This document shows, piece by piece, positions 7,513 through 15,465 of a DNA stretch of 32,200 bases. The DNA comes from Planctomycetota bacterium (lineage in GTDB: Bacteria; Planctomycetota; UBA1135; UBA2386). The notes under the pieces are model-generated. The model worked only from the letters and a program-made list of their open reading frames with translations, did no database searches and had not been told where the DNA came from. The position numbers and the translations under genes are program-made. The stretch spans positions 1 through 32,200 of the forward strand of contig JAEUHQ010000213.1 of NCBI GenBank assembly GCA_016794565.1. Reading direction: 5' to 3'. How positions within the stretch are numbered: the first letter of the stretch is position 1; each line of letters opens with the position of its first letter.

Positions 7513-8847
7513 GTGCCGCTCCGCCTCCCGTCTCCTGCGGCACGCTGGCTCGTCTTCTGGCTCGTGTGCGCGGCGCTGCTCGTCGCGCGCGCTGGGAGCC
7601 GGCGTGAATCGCGCGGGGTGATCGTCGACCACCTCGAGTTCGGCCGCCGCCTCGTGCACGGCGAAGACGTGCGCGGGCCGTGGCGCTCCGACCCCGACGC
7701 ACCGCTGAAGACGCTGCACGCGCCGTATCCGCCGTCCTTCGGCCTGCTCGTGGCGCCCTTCGCATTGGTCGCGCAGGCCGCCGGGCAGCTCACCGCCCGC
7801 CTCGCCTGGGCTCTCATGCAGGTCGGCTGCCTCGTCGCGATCGCGTTCGCGCTGCGGCGCGCGATGGCCCCGCCCGAGGACCGCGCCGACGCATCCGTGC
7901 GCGACGGCGCGTGGCAGTGGATCTGGCTCACGACGTTCCTGCTCGGGCTCCGCTTCGTGCTGCGCGACATGCACGGGGGCGGCGGCAATCTCGTCAACCT
8001 GGCGCTGTGCCTCGCTGCGTTCGACGCGGCGGAGCGCGACCGTCCGGCGCGGGCGGGCCTGTTGCTCGGCTTCTCGCTCGCGACGAAACCGACGCAGATC
8101 TGGCTCGTGCCCGTCTTCCTGCTGCTCGGGCACGGTCGCGCCGTGGCCTGGACGGTCGCCACCGGCGCGGCGGCCGTGCTGGTCACGCTCGCCTTGCAGC
8201 GCTTCGACGCATCGACGTGGTTCGAGTGGATCGAGGGCACGTGGCGCTTCTCGACGCAGGCGGACGCGTTCGCGGTGCCGGCCTGCGAGTTCCCGGCGTT
8301 CGAGTGGATGAACCAGTCCCTGCGGTGTGCCCTCGCCCGCTGGCTCGGCAACGTCCCGCCCGAATACGCGGTGCTCGTGAAGGCAGGCATGCCGTCCGGG
8401 GCCGGCTTCGACGTCGCGACCGTCGCCGCGATCACGCGCGCCGCGAGCGCGCTCGCACTGTCGGCGCTTGCCGTCGTCGCGTTCCGTTCGCGCCGGAGCC
8501 GCTCGGCACGGCCATACGTGTTCGCGAGCGCGCTGGTGCTGTCGGTGCTCCTCAGTCCGCTGAGTTGGAAGGCGCACCACGTCGCCCTCCTTCCGGTGCT
8601 GTTCCTGCTCGTGCGCCGCCTGCGCGGCGACCTCGTCGCGCGCGTGCTGACCGCCGCGTGGGCGATCTGCGTGCTGCCCGGCGGCGACCTGGTCGGCGAC
8701 ACCGCGGGCGAGTGGCTCAACAGCATCTACGTCGTCACCGCCTGGGATGTCGTGCTCTTCGGGTGGACGCTGCAGCGGGCGCGATCAGCGGCGCTGGAAG
8801 ACCGCGATGCCGCGCTCGCGGACCGACCGATCGAGGCGCTCCGGTAG
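7513..8847 (+). CDS. GT87 (DUF2029) family membrane glycosyltransferase
   Basis: 444 aa from GTG 7513. It is a polytopic membrane protein with about nine to ten hydrophobic spans; the first is residues ~11-27. The pattern fits the GT87 family of polyprenyl-phosphate-sugar-dependent GT-C enzymes: a first extracytoplasmic loop with acidic residues, YPPSFGLLVAPF near 75, the loop N-x-x-N in GGGGNLVNLALCLAAF, GLLLGFSLATKPTQIW near 190, and the LSPLSWKAHHVALLP stretch near 355. GT87 members add mannose or arabinose from a polyprenol-linked donor on the outer face of the membrane; the exact acceptor is unknown. No Shine-Dalgarno sequence precedes the start, which fits translation coupled to the kelch gene ending 12 bases earlier. 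The 3' end overlaps the convergent GT39-like gene by 63 bases. Confidence 0.82.
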   Translation: MPLRLPSPAARWLVFWLVCAALLVARAGSRRESRGVIVDHLEFGRRLVHGEDVRGPWRSDPDAPLKTLHAPYPPSFGLLVAPFALVAQAAGQLTARLAWALMQVGCLVAIAFALRRAMAPPEDRADASVRDGAWQWIWLTTFLLGLRFVLRDMHGGGGNLVNLALCLAAFDAAERDRPARAGLLLGFSLATKPTQIWLVPVFLLLGHGRAVAWTVATGAAAVLVTLALQRFDASTWFEWIEGTWRFSTQADAFAVPACEFPAFEWMNQSLRCALARWLGNVPPEYAVLVKAGMPSGAGFDVATVAAITRAASALALSALAVVAFRSRRSRSARPYVFASALVLSVLLSPLSWKAHHVALLPVLFLLVRRLRGDLVARVLTAAWAICVLPGGDLVGDTAGEWLNSIYVVTAWDVVLFGWTLQRARSAALEDRDAALADRPIEALR

Positions 8848-10110
8848 CTGCGCACGCACCCAGCCGGACTCGATCCCCTTCGCGATCTCGGGGAACGACT
8901 CGTGCTTCTCGCGCAGCGCGACGAAGCGTGAGTCCGGCGCGGCGGCGAGCGCGACCAGTTCTTCGACGCGGAAGTGGCGCGGCCACAGCGGACGCTGACC
9001 CGCGAACCAGAGGATGCGGGTCAGGTCCGTGACGATGCGTTCCCCGGGCCGTAGCTCCTGACCGAAGTACTCGCCCACCTGTCGTTCCGCGACGCGGTCG
9101 GCGTCCGTGACGCCGCGCCATGCCGTGACTCCCTCGAACGCAACGAGCAGAACGAGCACGATGCGGCGCGTGCGCGGAGCGAGAGCCGCCGCGGCGACGC
9201 CGGCGAGCGCGATCACCGGGACCGCCGCCGACAACAGGAAGCGACGGCGCGTGACGAACGTGCAGATCGCGCCGATCTGCATCGCGACCTGCCACACGAG
9301 AGCGCCGGCCGGACGCCCGCTCCGCAAGGCCGGCACGAACAGCAGCAGCGGCAGGACGCCCGCACCGCCGAACGCCTCGAACCAGCGCAACGGCACCTGC
9401 ACGAGGTTCGCGAACACGGCGCCGCGCTCGGGCAGGTCGTCGCGTTCGTTCGTGTGGAACGCGAGGATCGGCAACGGATCGAAGCCTTGCCCGTGCCACC
9501 AGCGGAACGCGGCGAGCGCCGCGACGGCGAGCACGACCGGAACGAGCGCGACGAGCGCGCGACGCCGTTCGACGAGAACGAACGCCGCAGCGAGCACGAG
9601 GCCTTCGGGCCGGATCCAGAACGCGATGCCCGACCAGATGCCGAGGCGCCACCACTGCGCGCGCAACCCGCACAGCGTGCCGATCGCCATCGCGAGCAGA
9701 TACGTCGGTTCGCTGAAGACCTCGGCGGCGTTGCGCGCGAGCAGCGACGACGACACCCACAGGATCGCGGCGGAGACCCCGGCACCTGGTCGCAGCAGAT
9801 CCGCGATCCGCACGAGCGGCCACACCGTGAGCGCCGCAGCGACCACGCACACACACGCTCCGACGGTCCAATCGTCGCCGCCGAGAGCGAGGAACGGCGC
9901 GCAGAGCAGCGGGAAGCCCGGCGGGAAGACCTCGGACAGGCCGAGAGCGACGCGGCCTTCCGCGATCTGGCGCGCGATCCAGAGATACGAGCAGCCGTCT
10001 CCGCTCGGAACCGGCGTGCGCAGCACGAGCACGAGACGCCACACGAGGGCCGCGGCCACTCCGGCCACGATCCATGGGCCGGAAGTGCGGTGCGGAGCCG
10101 TTTCGTTCAT
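8785..10110 (-). CDS. GT39/PMT-like membrane glycosyltransferase
   Basis: 441 aa, polytopic with roughly nine to ten hydrophobic segments. The N-terminal hydrophobic span (~13-32) is followed by SGDGCSYLWIARQIAEG (about 36-52), the acidic first-loop motif typical of GT-C glycosyltransferases of the GT39/ArnT/PMT type (D-x-x-x-Y-x-x-A). FPPGFPLLCAPF and AEVFSEPTYLLAMA also match that family. A soluble C-terminal region (~330-441) carries mixed alpha/beta sequence. These enzymes move sugars from polyprenol phosphates to lipids or proteins outside the membrane. The start ATG overlaps the stop of the FAH gene by four bases (ATGA, 10107-10110), so translation is probably coupled. It converges on GT87 with 63 shared bases. 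Confidence 0.8.
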   Translation of the reverse strand: MNETAPHRTSGPWIVAGVAAALVWRLVLVLRTPVPSGDGCSYLWIARQIAEGRVALGLSEVFPPGFPLLCAPFLALGGDDWTVGACVCVVAAALTVWPLVRIADLLRPGAGVSAAILWVSSSLLARNAAEVFSEPTYLLAMAIGTLCGLRAQWWRLGIWSGIAFWIRPEGLVLAAAFVLVERRRALVALVPVVLAVAALAAFRWWHGQGFDPLPILAFHTNERDDLPERGAVFANLVQVPLRWFEAFGGAGVLPLLLFVPALRSGRPAGALVWQVAMQIGAICTFVTRRRFLLSAAVPVIALAGVAAAALAPRTRRIVLVLLVAFEGVTAWRGVTDADRVAERQVGEYFGQELRPGERIVTDLTRILWFAGQRPLWPRHFRVEELVALAAAPDSRFVALREKHESFPEIAKGIESGWVRAQLPERLDRSVRERGIAVFQRR

Positions 10111-11000
10111 CGCGGCGCGGGCTCGCGGACGACGCCGTTCCGCAGCACGCCGAGGTTCTCGATCTCGACTTCCATCGCGTCACCGGCCGCGATCGGGCCG
10201 ACGCCTTCGGGCGTGCCCATCGCGATTAGGTCGCCGGGGCGAAGCGTCGTGCACCGCGCCATCGCCACGAGCGCGGCGTCGACGGGGAACACCATGTCCT
10301 TCGTGCTCGCATCCTGCTTCACGGCGCCGTTCACGCGCATCGTGATTCGGAGGTCGGATGCGTCGAGTGCGTCGGCCGGGACCACGAACGGTCCCGTCGG
10401 GCAGAACGTGTCGAGCGACTTGCTGCGCAACCACGGGTACTTCTGGTCGCGGTCCGTGCCCTGCAGCTTGCGCGCGGTGACGTCGTTCAGCAGGGTGTAG
10501 CCGGCGACGAGCCGCCGCGCCGCAGCGGCGTCGACGTACTTCGCGCCTCGGCCCGACGGATCGTCGAAGCCGAGGATCAAGCCCAGTTCGGCTTCGTGGT
10601 CAACGCGCGTGTCGAGCCAGTGCGGGATGACGACGTCGGCGCCGTGCGGAAGGAGTGTGTCCGGCAGCTTCGCGAAGAAGATCGGTTCGGCGGGCGCCTC
10701 CGCGCCGAACTCGCGCGCGTGCGCGACGTAGTTCTTCGCGAGGCACAGGATCTTGCCTGGCCGCGGCACCGGCACGAGGAAGCGCGCGGGCGCGGCCATC
10801 GGCGAGCCGTTCGCGATGCGGGCGGCGAGGTCCGCGGCGCGCAGGCCGCCGCGTTCGAGCACCGCGTGCACGTCGATCGGCCCGAGGTCGAACCAGGAGG
10901 GACCGCGCGGATCGATGGCACCGAGGTGCGCCGCTGCGCCCTTCGCGAAGCGGAACCATGCGGCAACGGCCGGCAGTCCACGAGTCTCGGCGGCCGTCAC
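10107..11000 (-). CDS. Fumarylacetoacetate hydrolase (FAH) family protein
   Basis: 297 aa from GTG 11000. FAH-family enzymes are Mg2+-dependent and act on beta-diketo or 2-oxo acids: acylpyruvases, hydratases and decarboxylases of aromatic breakdown. The fold marks are present: KILCLAKNYVAHAREFG, the metal-binding VDHEAELGLILG with its Glu pair, LLNDVTARKLQ, WLRSKSLDTFCPTGPF, and the C-terminal LRPGDLIAMGTPEGVG. The start is chosen from a GTGA overlap: GTG 10998-11000 overlaps the TGA stop (10997-10999) of the upstream toroid gene. A GTG at 11039 would extend the protein by 13 residues into that gene without adding family sequence. Its own stop overlaps the GT39-like gene start. The true substrate cannot be assigned, and the neighbours do not suggest aromatic catabolism. 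Confidence 0.9.
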   Translation of the reverse strand: MTAAETRGLPAVAAWFRFAKGAAAHLGAIDPRGPSWFDLGPIDVHAVLERGGLRAADLAARIANGSPMAAPARFLVPVPRPGKILCLAKNYVAHAREFGAEAPAEPIFFAKLPDTLLPHGADVVIPHWLDTRVDHEAELGLILGFDDPSGRGAKYVDAAAARRLVAGYTLLNDVTARKLQGTDRDQKYPWLRSKSLDTFCPTGPFVVPADALDASDLRITMRVNGAVKQDASTKDMVFPVDAALVAMARCTTLRPGDLIAMGTPEGVGPIAAGDAMEVEIENLGVLRNGVVREPAPR

Positions 11001-12736
11001 TGGCACAGCTCGAGTGCGGTCATGGCGTAGCACGTGCAAAGGAACGCAGAGTCCTCCATCCAGCGGCCGTTCTTAGCGTTCAACCAGCTGCCGTCGGGCT
11101 GCTGCACACCCTCGAGGTGCGCCCGCAGTTCCTTGCGCCAGTCGACGGTGCGCGGCTTGCCGTCCGCGCCCGAAACCTCGAGCGCCCCGACACCGGCGCC
11201 ATGGAGGGCCTGCGCCAGCACCATGTAGTAGTAGTAGAGACCCTGGTACTTCGCCTTCTCCGGCAGCGCGGGATCGCTCCCGGGGTTGACCACGAGCGTC
11301 CAGTTGTTCCGGATCCACTGCACGGCCGCCTGCACACGCGGGTCGTCGCCCTTCACCCCCGCGAGGGTGTAGGCCTTCAGCAACGAGTAGGTCATCGAGC
11401 CGTAGCTGCGCGGGGCCGACTTGCCGTCCGGTTGCACGACGTAGCCGGCCGCACTGTTGCCGGGGTAGTAGGCAGCACCGCCGTCGTCACCCGAAGTCGC
11501 GTCGAGGATCACTCCCGGCGTCTCCGTGTCGGGGACCTTGCCCGAGAAGTCGTTCACCGACTTCAGGTTCTGCGTGCGCTGCAGGAAGACGACCGCCTTC
11601 GCGAACGCTTCGTGGTCGGCGGGAAGCCCGGTCTCGCGCAGCGCCCCGAGCGCGAAGTGCAGATTGCTGAGGTCGCCGCGCTGGCTGTTGCCGTAGCCGA
11701 TCGAGCCGTAGTCGCGATCGCCGCGCTGGTAGCCGTTGCTCTCGACGTTCTGGAACGTGAGGATCGCACGCTGCGCGCGGACGAGGGCAGCCTTCGCAGC
11801 AGGGTCGTCCCAGCGCGACAACGCTGCGACCGCGACGCACGTCGTGTAGTTGGGCAACTGCTCGCCGAACGTGCCGTCCTCGCCCTGCTGCCCGAGCAGC
11901 CAGCGGAGCCCCTTCTCGATCACCGCGCTCTCGTCGGAAGTGAGCGAGGCCCTGGGCTTCGTCTGCAGCGCCGCGAGACCGAACGCGGTCATCGCGGTGG
12001 CCGAGGCCTCGCCGGCCTTGCCGAACACGCCGTCCTTCTGCTTCGTCCACAGCCACTGGAACGCCTTCTGCTGCATCGGAGAGAAGACCGCGACCGCATT
12101 GCCCGGCGCGGACTCCGGCTTCTGGCCGTCGAGACTCTTGTTCGCCACCTGGCAGGCCACCAGATCGAGCAGCACGTCGGCCGCCCTGGTGCGATCGAGG
12201 GTCGCAGGCTTCTCGATCCATCCCGCCAGCACGGCCCGGCTCGCGGCGCCCAGTTGCTGCGGGAACACGTCGACGCGCACGCGCGAGAGCACCTGCGACA
12301 CCGCCGCATCGAACAGCGCCGTCGCCGACGCCTCCCCCCCGACCTTCTGCGCCGCGCGGATCTCCTCCATGAAACCGTCGGGGTCCATCACGGCGAGGGC
12401 TTCGGCCACCCACGCCGTGACCGTTGCGTCGCCGAACGACCCGTCCGCCCGGCGGTTCTTGATGAGGAAGTCGAGCGAGGGCCGGACGACGGGACCGTCG
12501 CTCACGTGGTAGCGGCGATGGCAGTGGCCCATCGCGACGAGCAGCTTCGCGGTCGCGAGCACCGAGTCGCCGCCGAGCGAAGGAAGGCCGTCGTGACGCG
12601 CGGTGTCGCGGACGAGCCCGACGAGCTTGTCGACGTCGTCCTTGAAGATCGTGCCCTTCGTGCGAGCGGGCGCCTGCGCGAGGGCGGAGCACGAGAACAC
12701 GAGGATGCCGACGAGGCCCGGAAGGAGTCTGTTCAT
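10997..12736 (-). CDS. Secreted alpha/alpha-toroid protein (prenyltransferase/squalene-oxidase repeats)
   Basis: 579 aa from ATG 12736. A signal peptide (MNRLLPG then a hydrophobic run, likely cleaved after ALA at 18-20) directs export. The rest consists of repeated helical hairpins of the squalene-cyclase/protein-prenyltransferase type, each introduced by a DGSF/DGTFG/DGSW turn: RADGSFGDATVTAWVAEAL (~97), KDGVFGKAGEASATAMTAFG (~240), GEDGTFGEQ (~290) and QQPDGSWLN (~550). The DxDD motif of squalene-hopene cyclases is not seen, so terpene cyclisation is unlikely; family members of this kind in related bacteria are uncharacterised. It is the first gene of a three-gene minus-strand operon and is divergent, with a 30-base spacer, from the GT-A/VOC fusion gene. 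Confidence 0.8.
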   Translation of the reverse strand: MNRLLPGLVGILVFSCSALAQAPARTKGTIFKDDVDKLVGLVRDTARHDGLPSLGGDSVLATAKLLVAMGHCHRRYHVSDGPVVRPSLDFLIKNRRADGSFGDATVTAWVAEALAVMDPDGFMEEIRAAQKVGGEASATALFDAAVSQVLSRVRVDVFPQQLGAASRAVLAGWIEKPATLDRTRAADVLLDLVACQVANKSLDGQKPESAPGNAVAVFSPMQQKAFQWLWTKQKDGVFGKAGEASATAMTAFGLAALQTKPRASLTSDESAVIEKGLRWLLGQQGEDGTFGEQLPNYTTCVAVAALSRWDDPAAKAALVRAQRAILTFQNVESNGYQRGDRDYGSIGYGNSQRGDLSNLHFALGALRETGLPADHEAFAKAVVFLQRTQNLKSVNDFSGKVPDTETPGVILDATSGDDGGAAYYPGNSAAGYVVQPDGKSAPRSYGSMTYSLLKAYTLAGVKGDDPRVQAAVQWIRNNWTLVVNPGSDPALPEKAKYQGLYYYYMVLAQALHGAGVGALEVSGADGKPRTVDWRKELRAHLEGVQQPDGSWLNAKNGRWMEDSAFLCTCYAMTALELCQ

Positions 12737-12750
12737 GCGGGAGCCCGGGA

Positions 12751-12760
12751 GGTTAGAACC
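12751..12760. promoter_or_regulatory. GGTT-AG-AACC inverted repeat in a 30-base divergent spacer
   Basis: GGTTAGAACC has self-complementary 4-base ends and sits in the middle of the only 30 bases separating two divergent starts (12736 and 12767). It could be a small operator or part of overlapping promoters; the palindrome is short enough to be chance. Confidence 0.2.
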
Positions 12761-12766
12761 CGTGCG

Positions 12767-13708
12767 ATGCCGCCTGCAACGGTATCCGGGACGCCCGGTT
12801 CGAACGCGAACCCGAACGGCCCCGCATTGGGCATCCTCGCGACCGCGCCGCGTCCCGGCCTCGTGCTCCAGGGCCTCTGTCCTCCGCTGACCGAGGCGGA
12901 AGCGGCGGCACTCGGGACTGCGTGGATGAAGGCGCTGGTGACCGAACTGCCCGGCGTGGCCGTCCACCTTCTCGGCCGCCCCGCGGATGCCATGCCGATG
13001 CTCCGCTACTTCGCCGGACCCGGCGTTTCGCCGTCGGACTGGAACGAACCCGGCACGGCACGGCCGAACCGGAGCACGATGGTCCGGGCCCTGCACACGC
13101 TGCTCGACCGCGGCCATGCGCCCGTCGCCGTCCGGACCGTCGACGCACCCGACACGACGGAGGCCGGCGTTCTCGGGTGCCTCGACGCGGCGCGACTCGG
13201 CTCGGTCGAGGCTCTCGACCAGCGCGGCGAACCGTGGCTTCTCGCTGCCCCGGATCGCGAGGCCGTGCAGGACCTGGCCGCCGGCCGGGCGGCGCGTCGC
13301 GGCCCATGGGCGCGCACGGTCCAGGTCGTCGACGACCTGGTGCTGCTCGCGCACGAACGCGACCCGGCGCACGGCACACCGATGCTCCCCGTCCGCGATC
13401 TCCAGGCCGCGCTGCGCTTCTACGAGTCCTTGTTCGCGTCAGAGCTGCTCGCGCGCACGGACAACTTCGCGTTCCTCGGGATCGGCGGAGCCCGGCTGGC
13501 GCTCCACGAACGCCGCCTCGACTTCGTGAAGAACGGAGTGCGACTCCCGTGCAGCGACCTGTCGACGCGGATCGTGTGTGCCCGCGAAGCCGGCGCTCTC
13601 GACGAGACCGCCTGCGAAACCGCGGGGACAGGCGTTGGCAAGGAAGCGACCGCGACGGACCAGGACGGCAACCGGATCACGTTCTTCGCGCACGAATCCG
13701 CGCGATAG
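12767..13708 (+). CDS. Fusion of degenerate DUF2064 GT-A glycosyltransferase and VOC domain
   Basis: 313 aa. Residues ~20-175 follow the DUF2064/TIGR04282 GT-A-like family: LGILATAPRPG (21-31), LCPPLTEAEAAALG (37-50), then VRTVDAPDTTEAGVLGCLD (122-140) where active-looking members carry a D-S/C-P motif, and QRGEPWLLA (152-160) where they carry E-D-G-G-Y. Residues ~200-313 match the vicinal-oxygen-chelate (glyoxalase/bleomycin-resistance) superfamily: MLPVRDLQAALRFYESL (206-222), FAFLGIGGARLALHE, and the final TDQDGNRITFFA (297-308). The usual VOC metal ligands (first-strand His, last-strand Glu) appear replaced. The start is ATG 12767; no well-placed Shine-Dalgarno sequence. It leads a plus-strand run with a GT2 enzyme and a methyltransferase. 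Either domain could be only a binding module. Confidence 0.68.
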   Translation: MPPATVSGTPGSNANPNGPALGILATAPRPGLVLQGLCPPLTEAEAAALGTAWMKALVTELPGVAVHLLGRPADAMPMLRYFAGPGVSPSDWNEPGTARPNRSTMVRALHTLLDRGHAPVAVRTVDAPDTTEAGVLGCLDAARLGSVEALDQRGEPWLLAAPDREAVQDLAAGRAARRGPWARTVQVVDDLVLLAHERDPAHGTPMLPVRDLQAALRFYESLFASELLARTDNFAFLGIGGARLALHERRLDFVKNGVRLPCSDLSTRIVCAREAGALDETACETAGTGVGKEATATDQDGNRITFFAHESAR

Positions 13709-13745
13709 CACGTGCCGTCGGCGACGGTATCCTTCTGCCCCTCGC

Positions 13746-14495
13746 ATGTTCCGCAACCGGACGGTCTCGCTCGTGATCCCCGCCTACAACGAGGAGGAGA
13801 CGATCCGGCAGGTGGTCGAGGAATTCCGCGGCGAACCGCATCTCGACGAGATCGTCGTCGTCGACAACAACTGCAGGGACCGCACGGCCGAACTCGCGGC
13901 CGCCGCAGGGGCACGCGTGGTGGCGGAGTCGAAGCCCGGCTATGGCTCGGCGCTCATGGCGGGCATGACCGCCGCGAAAGGCGATCTGCTGGTCCTCGTG
14001 GAAGCGGATGGCAGCTTCCGCGCTCGCGATGTCGAGAAGCTGCTCGTCTATCTCGACGACGCCGACATGGTGATGGGGACGCGGACCACACGACAGATGC
14101 TCGAGCAGGGCGCGAACATGCGCTTCCTCCTGCGATGGGGAAACGTCTTCATGGCGAAGTTCCTCCAGTTGTGCTGGCTGCGACCGGCCGAACCCCGCTT
14201 CACCGACGTGGGCTGCACCTACCGCGCACTGTCGCGCGCGACGTTCGACAGGATCCGGTCCCGGCTGTCGGCCGCCGGCCCGAACTTCTCGCCCGAGATG
14301 ATGTGCGCGGCGCTGCAGGAGCGCTGCCGGGTGATCGAGATTCCGGTGACCTACGCGAAGCGGATCGGCGGCGAGTCGAAGCACAGCGACACCTTCCTCC
14401 GGCAGGCGAAGACCGCGTGGAAGATGTTCAAGACCATCTGCCGGAAGCGCTTCCTGGAGCGCAGTGCTCCCGTGACGCGGAGCCGCGCGCAGTGA
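13746..14495 (+). CDS. Family 2 glycosyltransferase
   Basis: 249 aa. It is a cytoplasmic GT-A enzyme using a nucleotide sugar. The N-terminus reads VSLVIPAYNEEETI (7-20), followed by the nucleotide-binding DEIVVVDNNCRDRT (34-47) and VEADGSFRARDVEKLL (85-100), where Glu87-Ala88-Asp89 replaces the common D-x-D with Asp89 kept. The order resembles polyprenol-phosphate mannose/glucose synthases (DPM type) but no C-terminal membrane anchor is present; family size is otherwise normal. DPM-like enzymes make the polyprenol-linked donors that GT87- and GT39-type membrane transferases consume, and two such genes lie at 7513-10110, a plausible functional link by inference. The stop is 4 bases before the methyltransferase start, so the two are surely co-transcribed. 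Confidence 0.9.
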   Translation: MFRNRTVSLVIPAYNEEETIRQVVEEFRGEPHLDEIVVVDNNCRDRTAELAAAAGARVVAESKPGYGSALMAGMTAAKGDLLVLVEADGSFRARDVEKLLVYLDDADMVMGTRTTRQMLEQGANMRFLLRWGNVFMAKFLQLCWLRPAEPRFTDVGCTYRALSRATFDRIRSRLSAAGPNFSPEMMCAALQERCRVIEIPVTYAKRIGGESKHSDTFLRQAKTAWKMFKTICRKRFLERSAPVTRSRAQ

Positions 14496-14499
14496 CGCC

Positions 14500-15432
14500 A
14501 TGACCTCGGGCGACACGAAGCCAGCCGCCGGCGACGTATCGGCGCAACGCGAGGACGTCACCCGATGCCAGCTCTGCGGCAGCGGGGAACGCAGCACGAT
14601 GTTCCGCGACGGCCCCTGGGAAGTCGTTTCGTGCTCGTCGTGCTCGCTCGTCTACGTCACGCCGCGGCTGCACGGCCAGGCACTCGTCGACGTCTACGGC
14701 GCCGGCTACTGGAAGAGCGACGACCCGAAGGTGCGCGGCTACGCCGACTACGCCAGGGAGAGCGCCCTCTACCTGAAGACGTACGGCAGGCGCATGCGCC
14801 TCGTCGCGAAGTGGCTGCCGCGCGGGCGCGTGCTCGATGTCGGCTGTGCTGCCGGTTACTTCCTGCGCGTGGCGCAGCAGCACGGACACGACGTGCACGG
14901 CGTCGAACTGTCCCCGGCGATCGCGCACGAGGCCGCGACCGCGCTCGGCGCCGACCGGGTGTTCGTCGGCACCCTGGACGAGGCGATCGCGGCACGCGGA
15001 TGGCGAGCGGGGACGTTCGACGCGATCACGATGTGGGACGTCGTCGAACACATCCCGGATCCGCAGAGCGTGCTACGACGCGTTCGCGAGCTGCTCCGCC
15101 CCGGGGGTCGCTTCCTGCTGGAGACGCAGAACGTGGAGTCGCGATGGGCGCGCCTGCTCGGCCGGCGCTGGCACCACTACAAGCACGACGAGCACCTCTA
15201 CCACTTCGCACCATCGACCGTGCGCCGCCTGCTCGACGACTGCGGCTTCCGGGTGCTGACGCTCGGCTCCGCCTATGCGGGGAAGTTCGTGTCGTTCGCC
15301 TTCCTGGCGGAACGCGCTGGCCGCTTCGGTCCGCTCGCAGCGTTCCTGGCGAAGCCGCTGGCGCTGCTGAAAGGAGTCAGCCTCTACGTCAACCCGCACG
15401 ACGAGATCATCGTCGTCGCGGAACCGAAGTGA
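14500..15432 (+). CDS. Zinc-ribbon class I SAM-dependent methyltransferase
   Basis: 310 aa. The N-terminal zinc ribbon has two CxxC pairs, Cys23/Cys26 and Cys45/Cys48. Next comes a tyrosine-rich linker of the type found in surface-polysaccharide methyltransferases (YGAGYWKSDDPK near 67-78). The Rossmann methyltransferase domain starts with SAM motif I VLDVGCAAGYF (111-121), then GVELSPAIAHEA, FDAITMWDVVEHIPDP and LLRPGGRFLLETQN. The C-terminal part has HHYKHDEHLYHFAPSTVRRLL, usual in this group, and a short hydrophobic stretch. Members methylate sugars or lipid-linked glycans, often beside glycosyltransferases, as here. The start is ATG 14500, 4 bases after the GT2 stop. The end overlaps a hairpin shared with the convergent gene. 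Confidence 0.92.
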   Translation: MTSGDTKPAAGDVSAQREDVTRCQLCGSGERSTMFRDGPWEVVSCSSCSLVYVTPRLHGQALVDVYGAGYWKSDDPKVRGYADYARESALYLKTYGRRMRLVAKWLPRGRVLDVGCAAGYFLRVAQQHGHDVHGVELSPAIAHEAATALGADRVFVGTLDEAIAARGWRAGTFDAITMWDVVEHIPDPQSVLRRVRELLRPGGRFLLETQNVESRWARLLGRRWHHYKHDEHLYHFAPSTVRRLLDDCGFRVLTLGSAYAGKFVSFAFLAERAGRFGPLAAFLAKPLALLKGVSLYVNPHDEIIVVAEPK

Positions 15433-15465
15433 TCGGCGGCACCCGGAGGGCGGCGATCACTTCGG
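15424..15465. terminator. Bidirectional hairpin carrying both convergent stop codons
   Basis: Perfect 12-base inverted repeat: CCGAAGTGATCG at 15424-15435 and CGATCACTTCGG at 15454-15465, with an 18-base loop that can form a small CCC/GGG inner stem. The methyltransferase stop TGA (15430-15432) lies in the left arm and the minus-strand stop TGA (15457-15459) in the right arm. There is no T-run on either side. Confidence 0.55.

Noticed and set aside
5818..8580. Long minus-strand open frame extending the 178-aa gene upstream
   Set aside because: It lies antisense to the kelch and GT87 genes, is His/Arg/Glu-rich without motifs, and the strong ribosome site fixes the start at 5817.
11001..11039. 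Upstream GTG start for the FAH gene at 11039
   Set aside because: It would overlap the toroid gene by 43 bases without adding conserved sequence; the GTGA 4-base overlap at 10997-11000 is a better start.
10997..12736. Squalene-hopene cyclase
   Set aside because: Toroid repeats are present but the DxDD acid motif is not found and the protein has a signal peptide.
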